The notes below the pieces were generated by a model that saw only the letters and a program-made list of their open reading frames with translations, searched no databases and was not told the origin of the DNA. Positions 33,852 to 43,758 of a DNA stretch of 64,000 nucleotides are shown here, piece after piece (positions within the stretch are counted from its first letter, which is position 1; each line of letters begins with the position of its first letter). The stretch spans positions 62,001 to 126,000 of the forward strand of contig NZ_JASLGT010000033.1 of assembly GCF_030150205.1 (NCBI RefSeq). The letters run 5' to 3'. The stretch comes from Niabella sp. GTDB lineage: Bacteria > Bacteroidota > Bacteroidia > Chitinophagales > Chitinophagaceae. Made by a program: the position numbers and the translations under genes.

Positions 33852-36779
33852 ATGAATAATAAGCGATTGTTTGCATTATGGATCCTGATCCTTTTTTCGT
33901 ATCAATCGATCAATGCTCAATACAACAGCAATCTCCCGGCAGGTAAGTGGGTAGACAGTGTATACAAAAGTTTGAGCAAGGACCAGCGCATTGCGCAGCT
34001 GATCATTGTAAGAGCGCATTCGAATAAGGGTGCCGATCATATCGCCGCCGTGGCGGATGATATTAAGAAATATAATGTAGGCGCGCTTTGTTTTTTCCAG
34101 GGTGGTCCCATCCGGCAGGCAAACCTTACCAATTACTATCAGCAGCTGGCCAAAACACCGCTGATGATCACCATTGATGGTGAATATGGCCTGGGTATGC
34201 GCCTTGACAGTGTGATTAAATTTCCTTACCAGATGACGGTAGGTGCCGTTGCGGACAGTTCCCTGGCCTATGAAATGGGACTGGCAGTAGGCCGGCAGCA
34301 CAAGCGCCTGGGGGTGCATGTAAACTACGCCCCGGTGGTAGATATCAATAACAATCCTAACAACCCGGTGATCGGGTTCCGCTCTTTTGGAGAAGATAAG
34401 TACAAGGTAGCCCGGATGGGCGTGGCGTATATGCGGGGGATGCAGGATGCCGGTATTATGGCCAGTGCCAAGCATTTTCCGGGACACGGAGACGTGGCAG
34501 TAGATTCGCACCTGGATCTGCCGGTGATCAACAAAACCGTCGATCAGTTGCAGGAGCTGGAGTTGTATCCTTTTAAAGAGCTGATCAGGGCCGGTGTACA
34601 AAGTGTTATGATCGGTCATTTATTTGTACCGGCTATCGACAATACGGCACACCGGGCAACTTCCATTTCAAAAAATGCCGTTACCGGATTGCTGCGGGAT
34701 CAACTAGGTTTTAAAGGGCTTACTTTTACTGATGCACTGGAAATGGATGGGGTAAAAAAATACTTCCCCGGAGGTACCATTGCTGTTGAAGCGCTCATCG
34801 CCGGCAATGATATGCTTTGCCTTCCCGAGAGTGTTTCGGGTACCATTAAGGCGGTTAATGAAGCCATCAAAAAGAAACGCCTGAACTGGAAAGAGCTGGA
34901 GGCAAAAGTAAAACGCGTTCTGCTTGCCAAATACAACCTGGGGCTGCATCGCCTGGATCCCATCAACACCAGCCATCTTACAGAAGATCTGAACGAGGCT
35001 ACCAACACCGTACGGAAAAAAATAGCCCGCGAGGCATTAACGGTGGTCAATCTCATCAACCCCGATGGGTTCCGGAATGACTTTTTTGCGCGTCCCTTAA
35101 CCGGTAAAAAAGTGGCATATGTTGGTTTTAATGACGAAGGCTCTACCACATTAGCGCAGCGCCTGAAACAGGATCTGAATGCAGATATTTATTATATCCG
35201 GTATAAGGATGTCAAAGGCCAGGGCGGCACGGTGGTTAAACAGGTCATCGAAGGCAAATACGACGCCGTGATCCTGGGTTTTCATGATGTGACGCTTCGT
35301 AAAGGCAGCAACAACTTCGGCATTTCACAAACGGCCCTTCAAAACTGGCAGCAGCTGAACCAGAATAATGCAGTAACCCTTGTTTTTGGAAACCCCTTAT
35401 CCCTGGGAAGTTTCTGTATGGCCAAATCGCTGGTAGGCGCTTATGAAGACGATGCTGTTTTTCAAAATGTAGCGGCCGATTGGCTGAATTCCCGGTTCAA
35501 TGCTACCGGCACACTACCCGTAACCGTGTGCAACTGGAAATATGGCACCGGCGTTATCCAGCAAGGAACCGAGGTAAGCTACATGGAGCCTGTTGGGGAC
35601 GCACGTTTCGCAGCAGTGGACGCCATAGCAACAGAAGGCATCGAAAAAAAAGCGTATCCTGGCTGCGTGGTACTGGCCGCCAGAGACGGACAGATCGTAT
35701 ATCATAAGGCTTTTGGCAATTATGCGTACGACTCGATCGGTCCTACAGCGCTGAACAGCATTTTTGACCTGGCTTCGGTTACAAAGACCTCGGCCACTAC
35801 GGTTTCCGTTATGAAACTGTATGAAGAGGGCAGGATCGATCTGAAAAAAAGACTGGAAGATTATCTTCCCTGGACCAAAAAAACCAACAAAGCAAAACTG
35901 ACCCTGGAAGATATCATCCTGCACCAGGCCGGCATGGTTCCCTTCATCCCTTTTTATAAGGCCACCCTGAATCCTGACGGAACCGTACGGTCTGACCTGT
36001 ACCGGAATGCAGCGGTAGAAGGCTTTACCACCCAGGTAGCCCGGGACCTCTATATCCGGAATGATTATAAAGACACCATCTGGAAAACAATCCTGGAAAG
36101 TCCGGTAGAAACGCCCGGCAAAAAATATGTTTACAGTGATAATGACTTCTGGTTCCTGGGAAAAATTGTAGAAGCCATTACAAAAATGCCCCTGGAACAA
36201 TATGTGCAAAAAACATTTTATCAGCCGATGCATATGACCACCACCGGCTATCATCCGCTGGAGCGTTTTCCGTTAACCCGCATTATGCCTACTGAAAACG
36301 AAACCGGTTTCCGCAACCAGCTTATATGGGGTACGGTGCACGACGAAGGTGCTGCGCTGGGCGGCGGTGTAGCAGGACATGCCGGCTTATTCTCCGATGC
36401 CTATGATTTGGGCAAACTGTACCAGATGTTGCTGAACGGCGGTGAGCTGAACGGGCAACGGTTTTTGAAATGGGAAACCATCCAGTATTTTACCGGTTAT
36501 CACAGTTCCATCAGCCGCCGGGCGTATGGATTTGATAAACCGGAAAAAGATCATGCTACCAGCAGCGATCCTTACCCCAGTAAATATGCATCCCAGCAAA
36601 CGTACGGCCATACCGGCTTTACCGGCACCTGTGTATGGGTAGACCCTAAATACAATATCGTGTACATCTTTCTTTCTAACCGGGTATATCCCACACGCAA
36701 TAGCCCGGCCCTTGGCCGTTTAAGCATTCGCGGCCGTATACAGGACGCGCTGTATAAAGCGCTGATCCCTGCGCTGTAA
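33852..36779 (+). CDS. GH3 beta-N-acetylhexosaminidase fused to a serine beta-lactamase-like domain
   Basis: 975 residues with a signal peptide (near INAQ). Residues about 30-390 are a GH3 N-terminal domain with the NagZ-type sequence KHFPGHGD (K207-D214), whose flexible-loop His and Asp serve as the catalytic dyad. A middle part (about 400-580) resembles GH3 C-terminal sequence. Residues about 590-970 form a class C beta-lactamase/serine hydrolase: S642-V-T-K645 (SxxK), Y761-S-D and H920-T-G. Together they suggest cleavage of muropeptide sugars plus an esterase/peptidase step in the periplasm. Confidence 0.9.
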   Translation: MNNKRLFALWILILFSYQSINAQYNSNLPAGKWVDSVYKSLSKDQRIAQLIIVRAHSNKGADHIAAVADDIKKYNVGALCFFQGGPIRQANLTNYYQQLAKTPLMITIDGEYGLGMRLDSVIKFPYQMTVGAVADSSLAYEMGLAVGRQHKRLGVHVNYAPVVDINNNPNNPVIGFRSFGEDKYKVARMGVAYMRGMQDAGIMASAKHFPGHGDVAVDSHLDLPVINKTVDQLQELELYPFKELIRAGVQSVMIGHLFVPAIDNTAHRATSISKNAVTGLLRDQLGFKGLTFTDALEMDGVKKYFPGGTIAVEALIAGNDMLCLPESVSGTIKAVNEAIKKKRLNWKELEAKVKRVLLAKYNLGLHRLDPINTSHLTEDLNEATNTVRKKIAREALTVVNLINPDGFRNDFFARPLTGKKVAYVGFNDEGSTTLAQRLKQDLNADIYYIRYKDVKGQGGTVVKQVIEGKYDAVILGFHDVTLRKGSNNFGISQTALQNWQQLNQNNAVTLVFGNPLSLGSFCMAKSLVGAYEDDAVFQNVAADWLNSRFNATGTLPVTVCNWKYGTGVIQQGTEVSYMEPVGDARFAAVDAIATEGIEKKAYPGCVVLAARDGQIVYHKAFGNYAYDSIGPTALNSIFDLASVTKTSATTVSVMKLYEEGRIDLKKRLEDYLPWTKKTNKAKLTLEDIILHQAGMVPFIPFYKATLNPDGTVRSDLYRNAAVEGFTTQVARDLYIRNDYKDTIWKTILESPVETPGKKYVYSDNDFWFLGKIVEAITKMPLEQYVQKTFYQPMHMTTTGYHPLERFPLTRIMPTENETGFRNQLIWGTVHDEGAALGGGVAGHAGLFSDAYDLGKLYQMLLNGGELNGQRFLKWETIQYFTGYHSSISRRAYGFDKPEKDHATSSDPYPSKYASQQTYGHTGFTGTCVWVDPKYNIVYIFLSNRVYPTRNSPALGRLSIRGRIQDALYKALIPAL

Positions 36780-36852
36780 TTTTCATTTTGTACATAAACA
36801 GGCGGTTTTGGTATGTTTATTGATAACTCGTTCCTGTTAAATCTCGTACAAA

Positions 36853-37368
36853 ATGAAGAAACTCGTTTTTTTTGCAGCCGCGATGGCTGCTGTTGTGGTT
36901 ACCCATGCACAATCCAGTTACCGGCACGCGATTGGTGCCCGGTTAAGCACCCAAACCGAATATGAGGCCTTTGCCGCTTCCTATAAGTTTTTTGTTTCCC
37001 GGCCAGGCGCCATTGAACTGAACCTGGGTTTTGGAGATCAGCGCTACTGGTATTACAATGAGCATAAAAATGCACCCAGCGTTAGTTTTTCCGGAACGTA
37101 TCAGCATCACTTTCCCATTAAGCCGGTTCCGGGTTTGAAATGGTTTGTGGGTGGCGGTATGGTATTCTTTAATACCAGTTCCAAGCTGGACCGTTACAAT
37201 GGCTTTGGCGCAGGCATTTATCCTACCGGTGGTATTGACTACAAGTTTGCAAAAATCCCGTTGAACCTTTCGGCAGATATCCGGCCAACCATTCATATAA
37301 CAGCACCGGATGGCTATAATACGTTCCAGGGTGATGCCGTTGGAATTGCTGCCCGCTATACATTCTAA
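36853..37368 (+). CDS. Small outer-membrane beta-barrel protein (paralogue 1)
   Basis: 171 residues. A signal peptide ends at THAQ. The mature part is made of alternating short beta strands (HAIGARLSTQTEYEAFAASY, FVSRPGAIELNLGFGD, VSFSGTYQHHF, GLKWFVGGGMVFF) and ends in a C-terminal aromatic strand (GIAARYTF), the usual barrel end. Nearly every segment has a counterpart in the gene at 37737. Possibly an OmpW/OmpA-like barrel of unknown ligand. Confidence 0.8.
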   Translation: MKKLVFFAAAMAAVVVTHAQSSYRHAIGARLSTQTEYEAFAASYKFFVSRPGAIELNLGFGDQRYWYYNEHKNAPSVSFSGTYQHHFPIKPVPGLKWFVGGGMVFFNTSSKLDRYNGFGAGIYPTGGIDYKFAKIPLNLSADIRPTIHITAPDGYNTFQGDAVGIAARYTF

Positions 37369-37736
37369 ACAATCATGACAAGCTGTATTAAAAGTCGTTT
37401 GAAAAGGGGATGGCATGCAGCACTTGCTGTAGTCTCTTTCATTACTCCTTGGATCCTGAAGCCCGAATAGATCCCGGAACAAGCCGGGATGGCATCTTCA
37501 GGACAACAATGAAGACTTTTGATACAGCTTCTTTTTTATCCCTTTTTGTCAAAAAACGGCGCCTGTCTCAAAAAATGGAGCGCGTTTTTTTATTTTTCAA
37601 CTACTTCGCCGCCAATTATATAGGTGCCACAATAAAAAAACAGCGCATTACTAAAGAGAGCCCTTCATTTTCAGGCAGGCCAATCGCTTATATTTGCAGT
37701 GCCGGTATTGCCCGTAAACCCTTCCGGCAACTTTTA
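37369..37736. other. Spacer between the two barrel paralogues with a nested inverted repeat
   Basis: No gene is seen in these 368 bp. A nested palindrome lies at 37454-37503: an outer stem TCCTGAAG/CTTCAGGA and an inner stem ATCCCGG/CCGGGAT around AACAAG. It may be a terminator-like hairpin or a REP element; it has no clear T run. Confidence 0.5.
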
Positions 37737-38261
37737 ATGAAACGACTCGTACTCTCTCTTATTGCCTTTGCTGCAATCACTTCGATCCATGCCCAGGAAA
37801 AAAACGAAAAAGCTATTGGTATACGCATCAGTTCCCATGTGGATTATGCAACACTGGCAGCCTCTTACAAATTTTATATCTCTGAGGCGGGCGCTATTGA
37901 ACTCAACGCAGGATTTGGTCATCGGAACCGCTATTCCACAGACGATTACCATTATTGGAACACGACCGGCATCAGCCTTTCCGGTGCCTACCAGCATCAT
38001 TTCGACATTGTTACCGTTCCGGGCTTAAAATGGTTCCTTGGAGGTGGATTGCTGGTTTTCAATTCATTTTCGAAGCAAAAATACTATGATGGCTTTGGCG
38101 CAGGCATTTTGGCTGACGGTGGCATTGACTATAAATTCAGCAACACGCCCCTCAACCTTTCTGCCGATTTCCGGCCGGTATTGCATATTGCAGCCCCTTC
38201 CGGCTTCGGCACCCTGCATGCCCATACTTTTGGACTGGCAGCACGGTATACATTTCGCTAA
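37737..38261 (+). CDS. Small outer-membrane beta-barrel protein (paralogue 2)
   Basis: 174 residues from MKRLVLSLIAFAAITSIHAQ. It matches the previous barrel almost segment for segment (IGIRISSHVDYATLAASYKF, ISEAGAIELNAGFGH, ISLSGAYQHHFDI, PGLKWFLGGGLLVFNSFSK, YDGFGAGILADGGIDYKF) and ends GLAARYTFR. A tandem gene duplication. A longer in-frame start at 37410 has no signal peptide and no family similarity, so it is rejected. Confidence 0.8.
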   Translation: MKRLVLSLIAFAAITSIHAQEKNEKAIGIRISSHVDYATLAASYKFYISEAGAIELNAGFGHRNRYSTDDYHYWNTTGISLSGAYQHHFDIVTVPGLKWFLGGGLLVFNSFSKQKYYDGFGAGILADGGIDYKFSNTPLNLSADFRPVLHIAAPSGFGTLHAHTFGLAARYTFR

Positions 38262-38367
38262 CCGCAACCAAGGTATTGGCTGTATATTACATTCCTGAGA
38301 AAATCGTCCTAAATTTAATTTGCAGAAGTGTCAAAATCCCCCCTGCAAGTTTTATTTTTGGAGCTTC

Positions 38368-39582
38368 GTGGAACCAGATACTTCAATTATACCGGCGCAT
38401 ATTTCAGAACGTTTTTCCGTACTGGGCGTATGCGTTATGATCCCAACCTATAACAATGCCACCAGCATTGAGCAGGTGATTACCGAAGTGCTCCGGTATA
38501 CCGGGCAGGTGATCGTAATCAACGATGGCTCTACGGATGCCACACCAGGGATCCTTGATAAATTTCCACAGATAACCGTGGTGTCCTATACGCCAAATAA
38601 AGGAAAGGGCATGGCCCTGCGCACCGGCTTTAAAAAAGCGATGGAGCTGGGCTACCGGTTTGCTATTACCATCGATTCGGACGGGCAGCATTTTGCAAAA
38701 GACCTGCCGCTTTTCCTGGACCGGCTGGAAACAGGGGGTACAGCATTGATCATGGGCAGCCGCAATATGGCCACTGCAGATAACGTTCCGGGCAAGAGCA
38801 GCTTCGGACATAAATTCTCCAATTTCTGGTTTAAGGTAGAAACGGGCATCGATTGTCCGGATACCCAAACCGGCTACCGGCTTTATCCGCTGGCGCCCAT
38901 CAGCCGTATGCGCCTGTTTACCCGGAAATACGAACTGGAAATTGAAGTGATCGTACGCCTTGCCTGGGCCGGAGTGCCGGTAACATCCGTTCCCATCACC
39001 GTATACTATCCACCCAAAGAAGAACGCATTACACATTTCCGGCCGTTTAAAGACTTCAGTCGCATCAGCGTATTAAATACCGTATTGGTACTGATCACAT
39101 TTTTATATATAAAACCCCGTGATTTTTTCCGGCGTTTTACAAAAAAAAACTGGAAACAGGAGTTGAAACGACTCCTGATGAACCCCGGTGAATCTACTGT
39201 TACCAAGGCCAACTCGATGGCCTTTGGCGCCTTTATGGGCATTGTTCCCATCTGGGGATTCCAGTTGCTTGCAGGCATTCCACTGGCCCACTGGATGCGG
39301 CTGAACAAGGCGCTTTTTATTCTGGCAGCCAATATCAGCATTCCCCCCATGATTCCGCTGATCGTTTTTCTCAGCTATAAAATGGGAAAACCCTGGATGG
39401 GCAGCCGTTCAGTAGATATCTCGTTCAGCAAGCAACTCACGTTGAAATATATGGGCCAGAACCTGGAACAATATCTTTACGGGAGCATTACGCTGGCTGT
39501 TGTAGCCGCTGTTTTGTTCTGGCTCCTCACCTTTTTGCTCCTCAAAATTCCTTTAAAACAAAAAAGCGTGCATGCAGAATAA
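38368..39582 (+). CDS. Glycosyltransferase family 2 fused to a DUF2062 membrane domain
   Basis: 404 residues from a GTG preceded by GGAG at 38360-38363. The GT2 domain covers about residues 15-230 with CVMIPTYNNATSIEQVI, VINDGSTDATPGIL and FAITIDSDGQHF (DxD-type metal motif). DUF2062 follows with about three membrane helices (TKANSMAFGAFMGIVPIWGF). Fusions of GT2 with DUF2062 occur in aryl polyene/flexirubin-type clusters. The window has no polyketide genes beside it. The longer frame from a TTG at 38320 has no family match. Confidence 0.82.
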   Translation: MEPDTSIIPAHISERFSVLGVCVMIPTYNNATSIEQVITEVLRYTGQVIVINDGSTDATPGILDKFPQITVVSYTPNKGKGMALRTGFKKAMELGYRFAITIDSDGQHFAKDLPLFLDRLETGGTALIMGSRNMATADNVPGKSSFGHKFSNFWFKVETGIDCPDTQTGYRLYPLAPISRMRLFTRKYELEIEVIVRLAWAGVPVTSVPITVYYPPKEERITHFRPFKDFSRISVLNTVLVLITFLYIKPRDFFRRFTKKNWKQELKRLLMNPGESTVTKANSMAFGAFMGIVPIWGFQLLAGIPLAHWMRLNKALFILAANISIPPMIPLIVFLSYKMGKPWMGSRSVDISFSKQLTLKYMGQNLEQYLYGSITLAVVAAVLFWLLTFLLLKIPLKQKSVHAE

Positions 39583-39641
39583 TATTCATGACAAACATGC
39601 TCTAAAATTTTGAAGTTATCCAGTAAAAATCCCGTAGCATT

Positions 39642-39812
39642 ATGCGTCGCTTTTACATCCCGGATCATTATTTTTTGCCTGTCAATCGCACGGATGAAAC
39701 ACAGGAAGAAAGAATCATCAGCGAACGTCAGCGTAAAAAACCGGTGGAAATCCGCGGGAAAGACCATCGGGAAATTCGCGTTGAGCCTTCTTCTGTTATC
39801 TTTGCCGGCTAA
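39642..39812 (+). CDS. Short ORF directly before the MMPL fusion gene
   Basis: A 56-codon frame (MRRFYIPDHYFLPVNRTDET...) ends 2 bp before the ATG of the MMPL fusion gene. It is strongly charged (ERIISERQRKKPVEIRGKDH). The close spacing suggests translational coupling, but I know no homologue. It may be a leader peptide or chance. Confidence 0.3.
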   Translation: MRRFYIPDHYFLPVNRTDETQEERIISERQRKKPVEIRGKDHREIRVEPSSVIFAG

Positions 39813-39814
39813 AT

Positions 39815-42800
39815 ATGCAAAAAACTTTTCTCACCATATACCAGTATTTCCTCACGCGTAAACCGCTGTTGTATATCCTGTTTTTATGTACGTTCGGTTT
39901 ATTCCTGCTGCTTGCCAGCCGTATCCGGTTTATTGAAGACGTTTATGCCATCATCCCTAAGGATGAAAAAACAGAAAAAGTAGCAGAGGTCTTCAGCAAC
40001 TCAAAGTTTGCCGATAAGCTGGCCATCATGGTCTCCTTAAAAGATACGGTGCAGACAGCCCCCGACAGCCTGGTCGTTTATGGCGATGCGCTGGGTGCAT
40101 CCCTGGAACAATCCGCAGCACCTTATATAAAAAATATCCGTTACCGGATCGATGATGATTTTACCCTGGAGCTATTCCAGACCATACAGGAGCACCTTCC
40201 CGTTTTTCTTTCAGAAAGAGACTATGCAAAAATTGATACACTGATCCAGCCGGCGGTTTTAAAAACCACACTTGAAAACGACATAAAGTTATTGAGCAGC
40301 CCCGGCAGCTTTGCCATCAATGATGTTATTGACAGGGATCCCAGCGGCATTTCATTTATTGCACTAAAAAAATTACAGGAGTTACAGGTAGATGACAATT
40401 TTGAACTGTACGACAATCATATTATCACCAAAGACCAAAAGACCCTCCTGCTGTTCATTACCCCCAATTTTACAGCGGGAAATACCGGTAAAAATAAATT
40501 ACTGTTTGAAGCATTGAACCGGAGTATCGACTCCGTAGGAACAATGTATCCGAAAGTACAGGCGCTTTATTTTGGCGGAGCCCTTGTTTCGGAAGGCAAT
40601 GCCACACAGCTGAAAAAAGATACACAGCTTACGCTTAGCATCACCATCCTGTTCCTGGTATTTTTTATCAGTATTTATTTTAAAAAGAAACGCGCGCCGG
40701 TACTCATCCTGGTACCCGTGGCTTATGGCGCTGCCTTTGCACTGGGTTTTATTGCGCTGTTCAAAGGAAGTATTTCCATCATCGCCCTGGGCACCGGTTC
40801 TATTGTACTGGGCATTGTAGTGAACTATTCGCTACATGTATTCAATCATTACCGGCATACCGGTGATATGCGCCAGGTGATCAAAGACCTGTCCTTTCCC
40901 TTAACCATCGGCAGCTTTACTACTATTGCCGGTTTTCTGACATTGCAGTTTGCTACTTCAGATATGTTGAAGGACCTGGGATTATTTGCCGGGTTGAGCC
41001 TGATTGGTGCCGTATTGTGCTCCCTGATTTTTTTACCGCATTTCATTGGCAATACGGCTTCAACACCGGCGCGGGAACATTCCTGGATCGACCGGATCGC
41101 AGCCATCCGCCTGGAATCGAACAAATGGCTGGTTGGGCTGATCGTGCTGCTGACCATTGTGTTTTCCTTCTTTGCCGGCAAGGTTCAGTTTGAACCGGAC
41201 ATGATGCAGCTGAATTATATGTCGGCCGAACTAAAACAGGCGGAGCAAAAACTTAACCGGATCAGCGGGGCCGCATTAAAATCGGTGTACCTGGTAACCG
41301 AAGGCCGCAACCTGGATGAAGCATTGGTCAAAAGCGAGCGCCTGCATGTCCGTATTGAGCAGCTTCGTGCAGCAGGAAAGATCAGCAGCGCCGGAGGGGT
41401 ATCTTCCTTATTTATGTCCGACTCCCTGCAACAGGCACGGATTGCCCGCTGGAACGCCTACTGGACTGCGGGAAAGAAGGATCAATTGCTATTGGACATC
41501 AAAAACCAGGGCACCGCACTGGGCTTTAAAACCGAAGCTTTTCAAAACTTCGGGCAGCTGCTTCATACCTCCTTTGCCCCCCTGGAACCTGCACAACTCT
41601 CCGGTATCCGAAAAAGCTACCTGGACGATTATATTGCCGAAACACCCGGGCGGGCGTCCGTGGTAACCCTGCTTAAAACACCCCAGGCATTCCGGCAGGC
41701 AGTTACCGACAGTCTTGAATCCGGCAGTGATGCCACCATCCTGGACCGCCAGTACCTTACCAGCCGTTTAACGCAGATGGTGAACCAGGATTTCAACCGC
41801 ATTGCGTGGATCGTTTCCATACTCGTGGCGGTAGTGCTCTTTCTTACCTTCGGACGGATTGAGTTGATGCTGATGGCTTTTATCCCCATGTTCATCAGCT
41901 GGGTATGGATCCTGGGGATTATGGGAATGGCGGGCATTAAATTCAATATTGTAAACATTATTGTATCCACGCTCATCTTTGGTTTGGGGGATGATTACAG
42001 TTTGTTTGTAATGGATGGACTGTTATCAGAATACCGGACCGGAAGGAAATTGCTGGGGTCGTATAAATCTTCGATACTGATCTCTGCTATTACCACCATT
42101 GCCGGGTTGGGTGTACTGATTTTTGCCAAACATCCGGCATTAAGATCTATTGCCTTTATATCTGTAACGGGTATTGTTTGTGTGGTGCTGATGGCCCAGG
42201 TATTGATTCCCTTTTTCTTCGCACTGCTGATCAAAAACCGCATCAAAAAACAATTTCATCCCTGGACCTTATGGAGCTGGCACCGGTCTTCTTTTTCATT
42301 TCTATATTTTACATCTACCAGTGTATTGCTGACCATTGTGGGCTTTTTCCTGGTACGGCTCAATCCCTTTAATAAAGCAAAAGGGAAATACATCTACCAC
42401 GTGTTGTTATCCAAATTCTGTATGTCGGTACTGTACATCATGGGTAACTTCCGTAAAAAGATCAACAACCCGCTGAACGAAACCTTCAAAACTCCTGCGG
42501 TGGTGATTGCCAATCATCAGTCGTTCCTGGATATCTTAAAAATGGCGATGCTCAATCCCCGGCTTATCCTGTTAACCAACCGGTGGGTATGGAAATCGCC
42601 CGTATTTGGCTGGGCCATCCGTATGGCCGATTTTTATCCCGTTGCCAACGGCATCGAAAACAGCGTACCCTTATTAAAGACGCTCGTTGACAAAGGCTAT
42701 TCCATCGTGGTGTTTCCGGAAGGCACCCGTAGTCCGCGCCCGCCCATGAAGCGTTTTCACAAAGGCGCTTTTTACCTGGCGGAAAAACTACAGCTGGATA

Positions 42801-43654
42801 TAGTGCCGGTACTCTTACACGGTTTGGGATATACCATGACCAAGGGTGATTATTTATTAAAGAACGGCCCCATAACCGCGCAGTACCTGCCAAGGATCAA
42901 AGCAGATAATGCAAGCTGGGGCACCAACTACCAGGAGCGTACCAAATCCGTTTCAAAATATTTCAGGGAACAACATGCGCATCTGACCAGGGAACTGGAG
43001 CAACCCAACTATTTTAAAGAGCAGTTATTCTTTAATTACATTTATAAAGGCCCGGTGCTGGAATGGTATTTAAAGGTAAAACTGCGGCTGGAGAATTATT
43101 ACCAGCAATTTCATAAACTGATGCCGGCGCAGGGCCGCATCCTGGACCTCGGCTGTGGCTATGGCTTTTTATGTTATATCCTATACTGGAGCAGCCAGGA
43201 AAAGCGGCAGATCACCGGTGTGGATTATGATGAGGAAAAGATCGAAACCGCCCATCATTGTTTTAGCAGAACCGATGATGTGCATTTTATGCATGCGGAT
43301 ATCAGCCAGTTTGTTTTTGAGCAGTATGACGGCATTGTGATCAGCGATGTGCTCCACTACCTGCAACCAGAGCAGCAGGTGGCGGTTATTGAAAGGGCCA
43401 TTCATAGTTTATTACCCGGAGGTACACTGGTGATCCGCGACGGGGATAAGGACCTGAAGGAAAAGCACAAAGGCACAAAACTGACCGAGTTCTTTTCTAC
43501 CAAAGTTTTTTCCTTTAATAAGACGATAAACGAATTGCATTTTCTTTCAGGACAAATGATCAGCGATTTAGCCGGCAAACACGGGCTTTCCTTTGAGCGG
43601 ATCGACCATACGAAGTATACATCAAATGTGATTTGGGTGCTGCGAAAAGTATAA
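39815..43654 (+). CDS. Triple fusion: MMPL/RND exporter + PlsC-type acyltransferase + SAM methyltransferase
   Basis: 1279 residues. Residues about 1-830 are an MMPL-type exporter with two six-helix membrane blocks (VLGIVVNYSLHVFNHYRH and LIFGLGDDYSLFVMDGLL mark the helix 4/loop region of each half) and two soluble loops. Residues about 870-1090 are a lysophospholipid acyltransferase with NHQSFLD (HX4D, H901-D906) and FPEGTRS (967-973). Residues about 1105-1279 are a class I SAM methyltransferase starting LDLGCGYG (1110-1117). Such a chain fits an exporter for an acylated and methylated pigment-like lipid. One uninterrupted frame supports a real fusion. Confidence 0.9.
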   Translation: MQKTFLTIYQYFLTRKPLLYILFLCTFGLFLLLASRIRFIEDVYAIIPKDEKTEKVAEVFSNSKFADKLAIMVSLKDTVQTAPDSLVVYGDALGASLEQSAAPYIKNIRYRIDDDFTLELFQTIQEHLPVFLSERDYAKIDTLIQPAVLKTTLENDIKLLSSPGSFAINDVIDRDPSGISFIALKKLQELQVDDNFELYDNHIITKDQKTLLLFITPNFTAGNTGKNKLLFEALNRSIDSVGTMYPKVQALYFGGALVSEGNATQLKKDTQLTLSITILFLVFFISIYFKKKRAPVLILVPVAYGAAFALGFIALFKGSISIIALGTGSIVLGIVVNYSLHVFNHYRHTGDMRQVIKDLSFPLTIGSFTTIAGFLTLQFATSDMLKDLGLFAGLSLIGAVLCSLIFLPHFIGNTASTPAREHSWIDRIAAIRLESNKWLVGLIVLLTIVFSFFAGKVQFEPDMMQLNYMSAELKQAEQKLNRISGAALKSVYLVTEGRNLDEALVKSERLHVRIEQLRAAGKISSAGGVSSLFMSDSLQQARIARWNAYWTAGKKDQLLLDIKNQGTALGFKTEAFQNFGQLLHTSFAPLEPAQLSGIRKSYLDDYIAETPGRASVVTLLKTPQAFRQAVTDSLESGSDATILDRQYLTSRLTQMVNQDFNRIAWIVSILVAVVLFLTFGRIELMLMAFIPMFISWVWILGIMGMAGIKFNIVNIIVSTLIFGLGDDYSLFVMDGLLSEYRTGRKLLGSYKSSILISAITTIAGLGVLIFAKHPALRSIAFISVTGIVCVVLMAQVLIPFFFALLIKNRIKKQFHPWTLWSWHRSSFSFLYFTSTSVLLTIVGFFLVRLNPFNKAKGKYIYHVLLSKFCMSVLYIMGNFRKKINNPLNETFKTPAVVIANHQSFLDILKMAMLNPRLILLTNRWVWKSPVFGWAIRMADFYPVANGIENSVPLLKTLVDKGYSIVVFPEGTRSPRPPMKRFHKGAFYLAEKLQLDIVPVLLHGLGYTMTKGDYLLKNGPITAQYLPRIKADNASWGTNYQERTKSVSKYFREQHAHLTRELEQPNYFKEQLFFNYIYKGPVLEWYLKVKLRLENYYQQFHKLMPAQGRILDLGCGYGFLCYILYWSSQEKRQITGVDYDEEKIETAHHCFSRTDDVHFMHADISQFVFEQYDGIVISDVLHYLQPEQQVAVIERAIHSLLPGGTLVIRDGDKDLKEKHKGTKLTEFFSTKVFSFNKTINELHFLSGQMISDLAGKHGLSFERIDHTKYTSNVIWVLRKV

Positions 43655-43758
43655 TGTTCTCAGCGGCGGCGCGTGAAGAGGCCGCAGCTGAGGGACGGTG
43701 GCACCAACGATAGTTCATGCATTTACAGACCAAAAAAATGCGCCCTTAAACAGAAGCA

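Noticed and set aside
35514..36254. 246-codon leftward frame inside the GH3/beta-lactamase gene
   Set aside because: Antisense to conserved catalytic segments and without any family features.
37410..37736. N-terminal extension of the second barrel gene
   Set aside because: The extension lacks a signal peptide, while the internal Met at 37737 starts a clean one matching the paralogue.
43658..43692. GC-rich imperfect hairpin after the MMPL fusion gene as terminator
   Set aside because: The stem is interrupted and there is no following T run.
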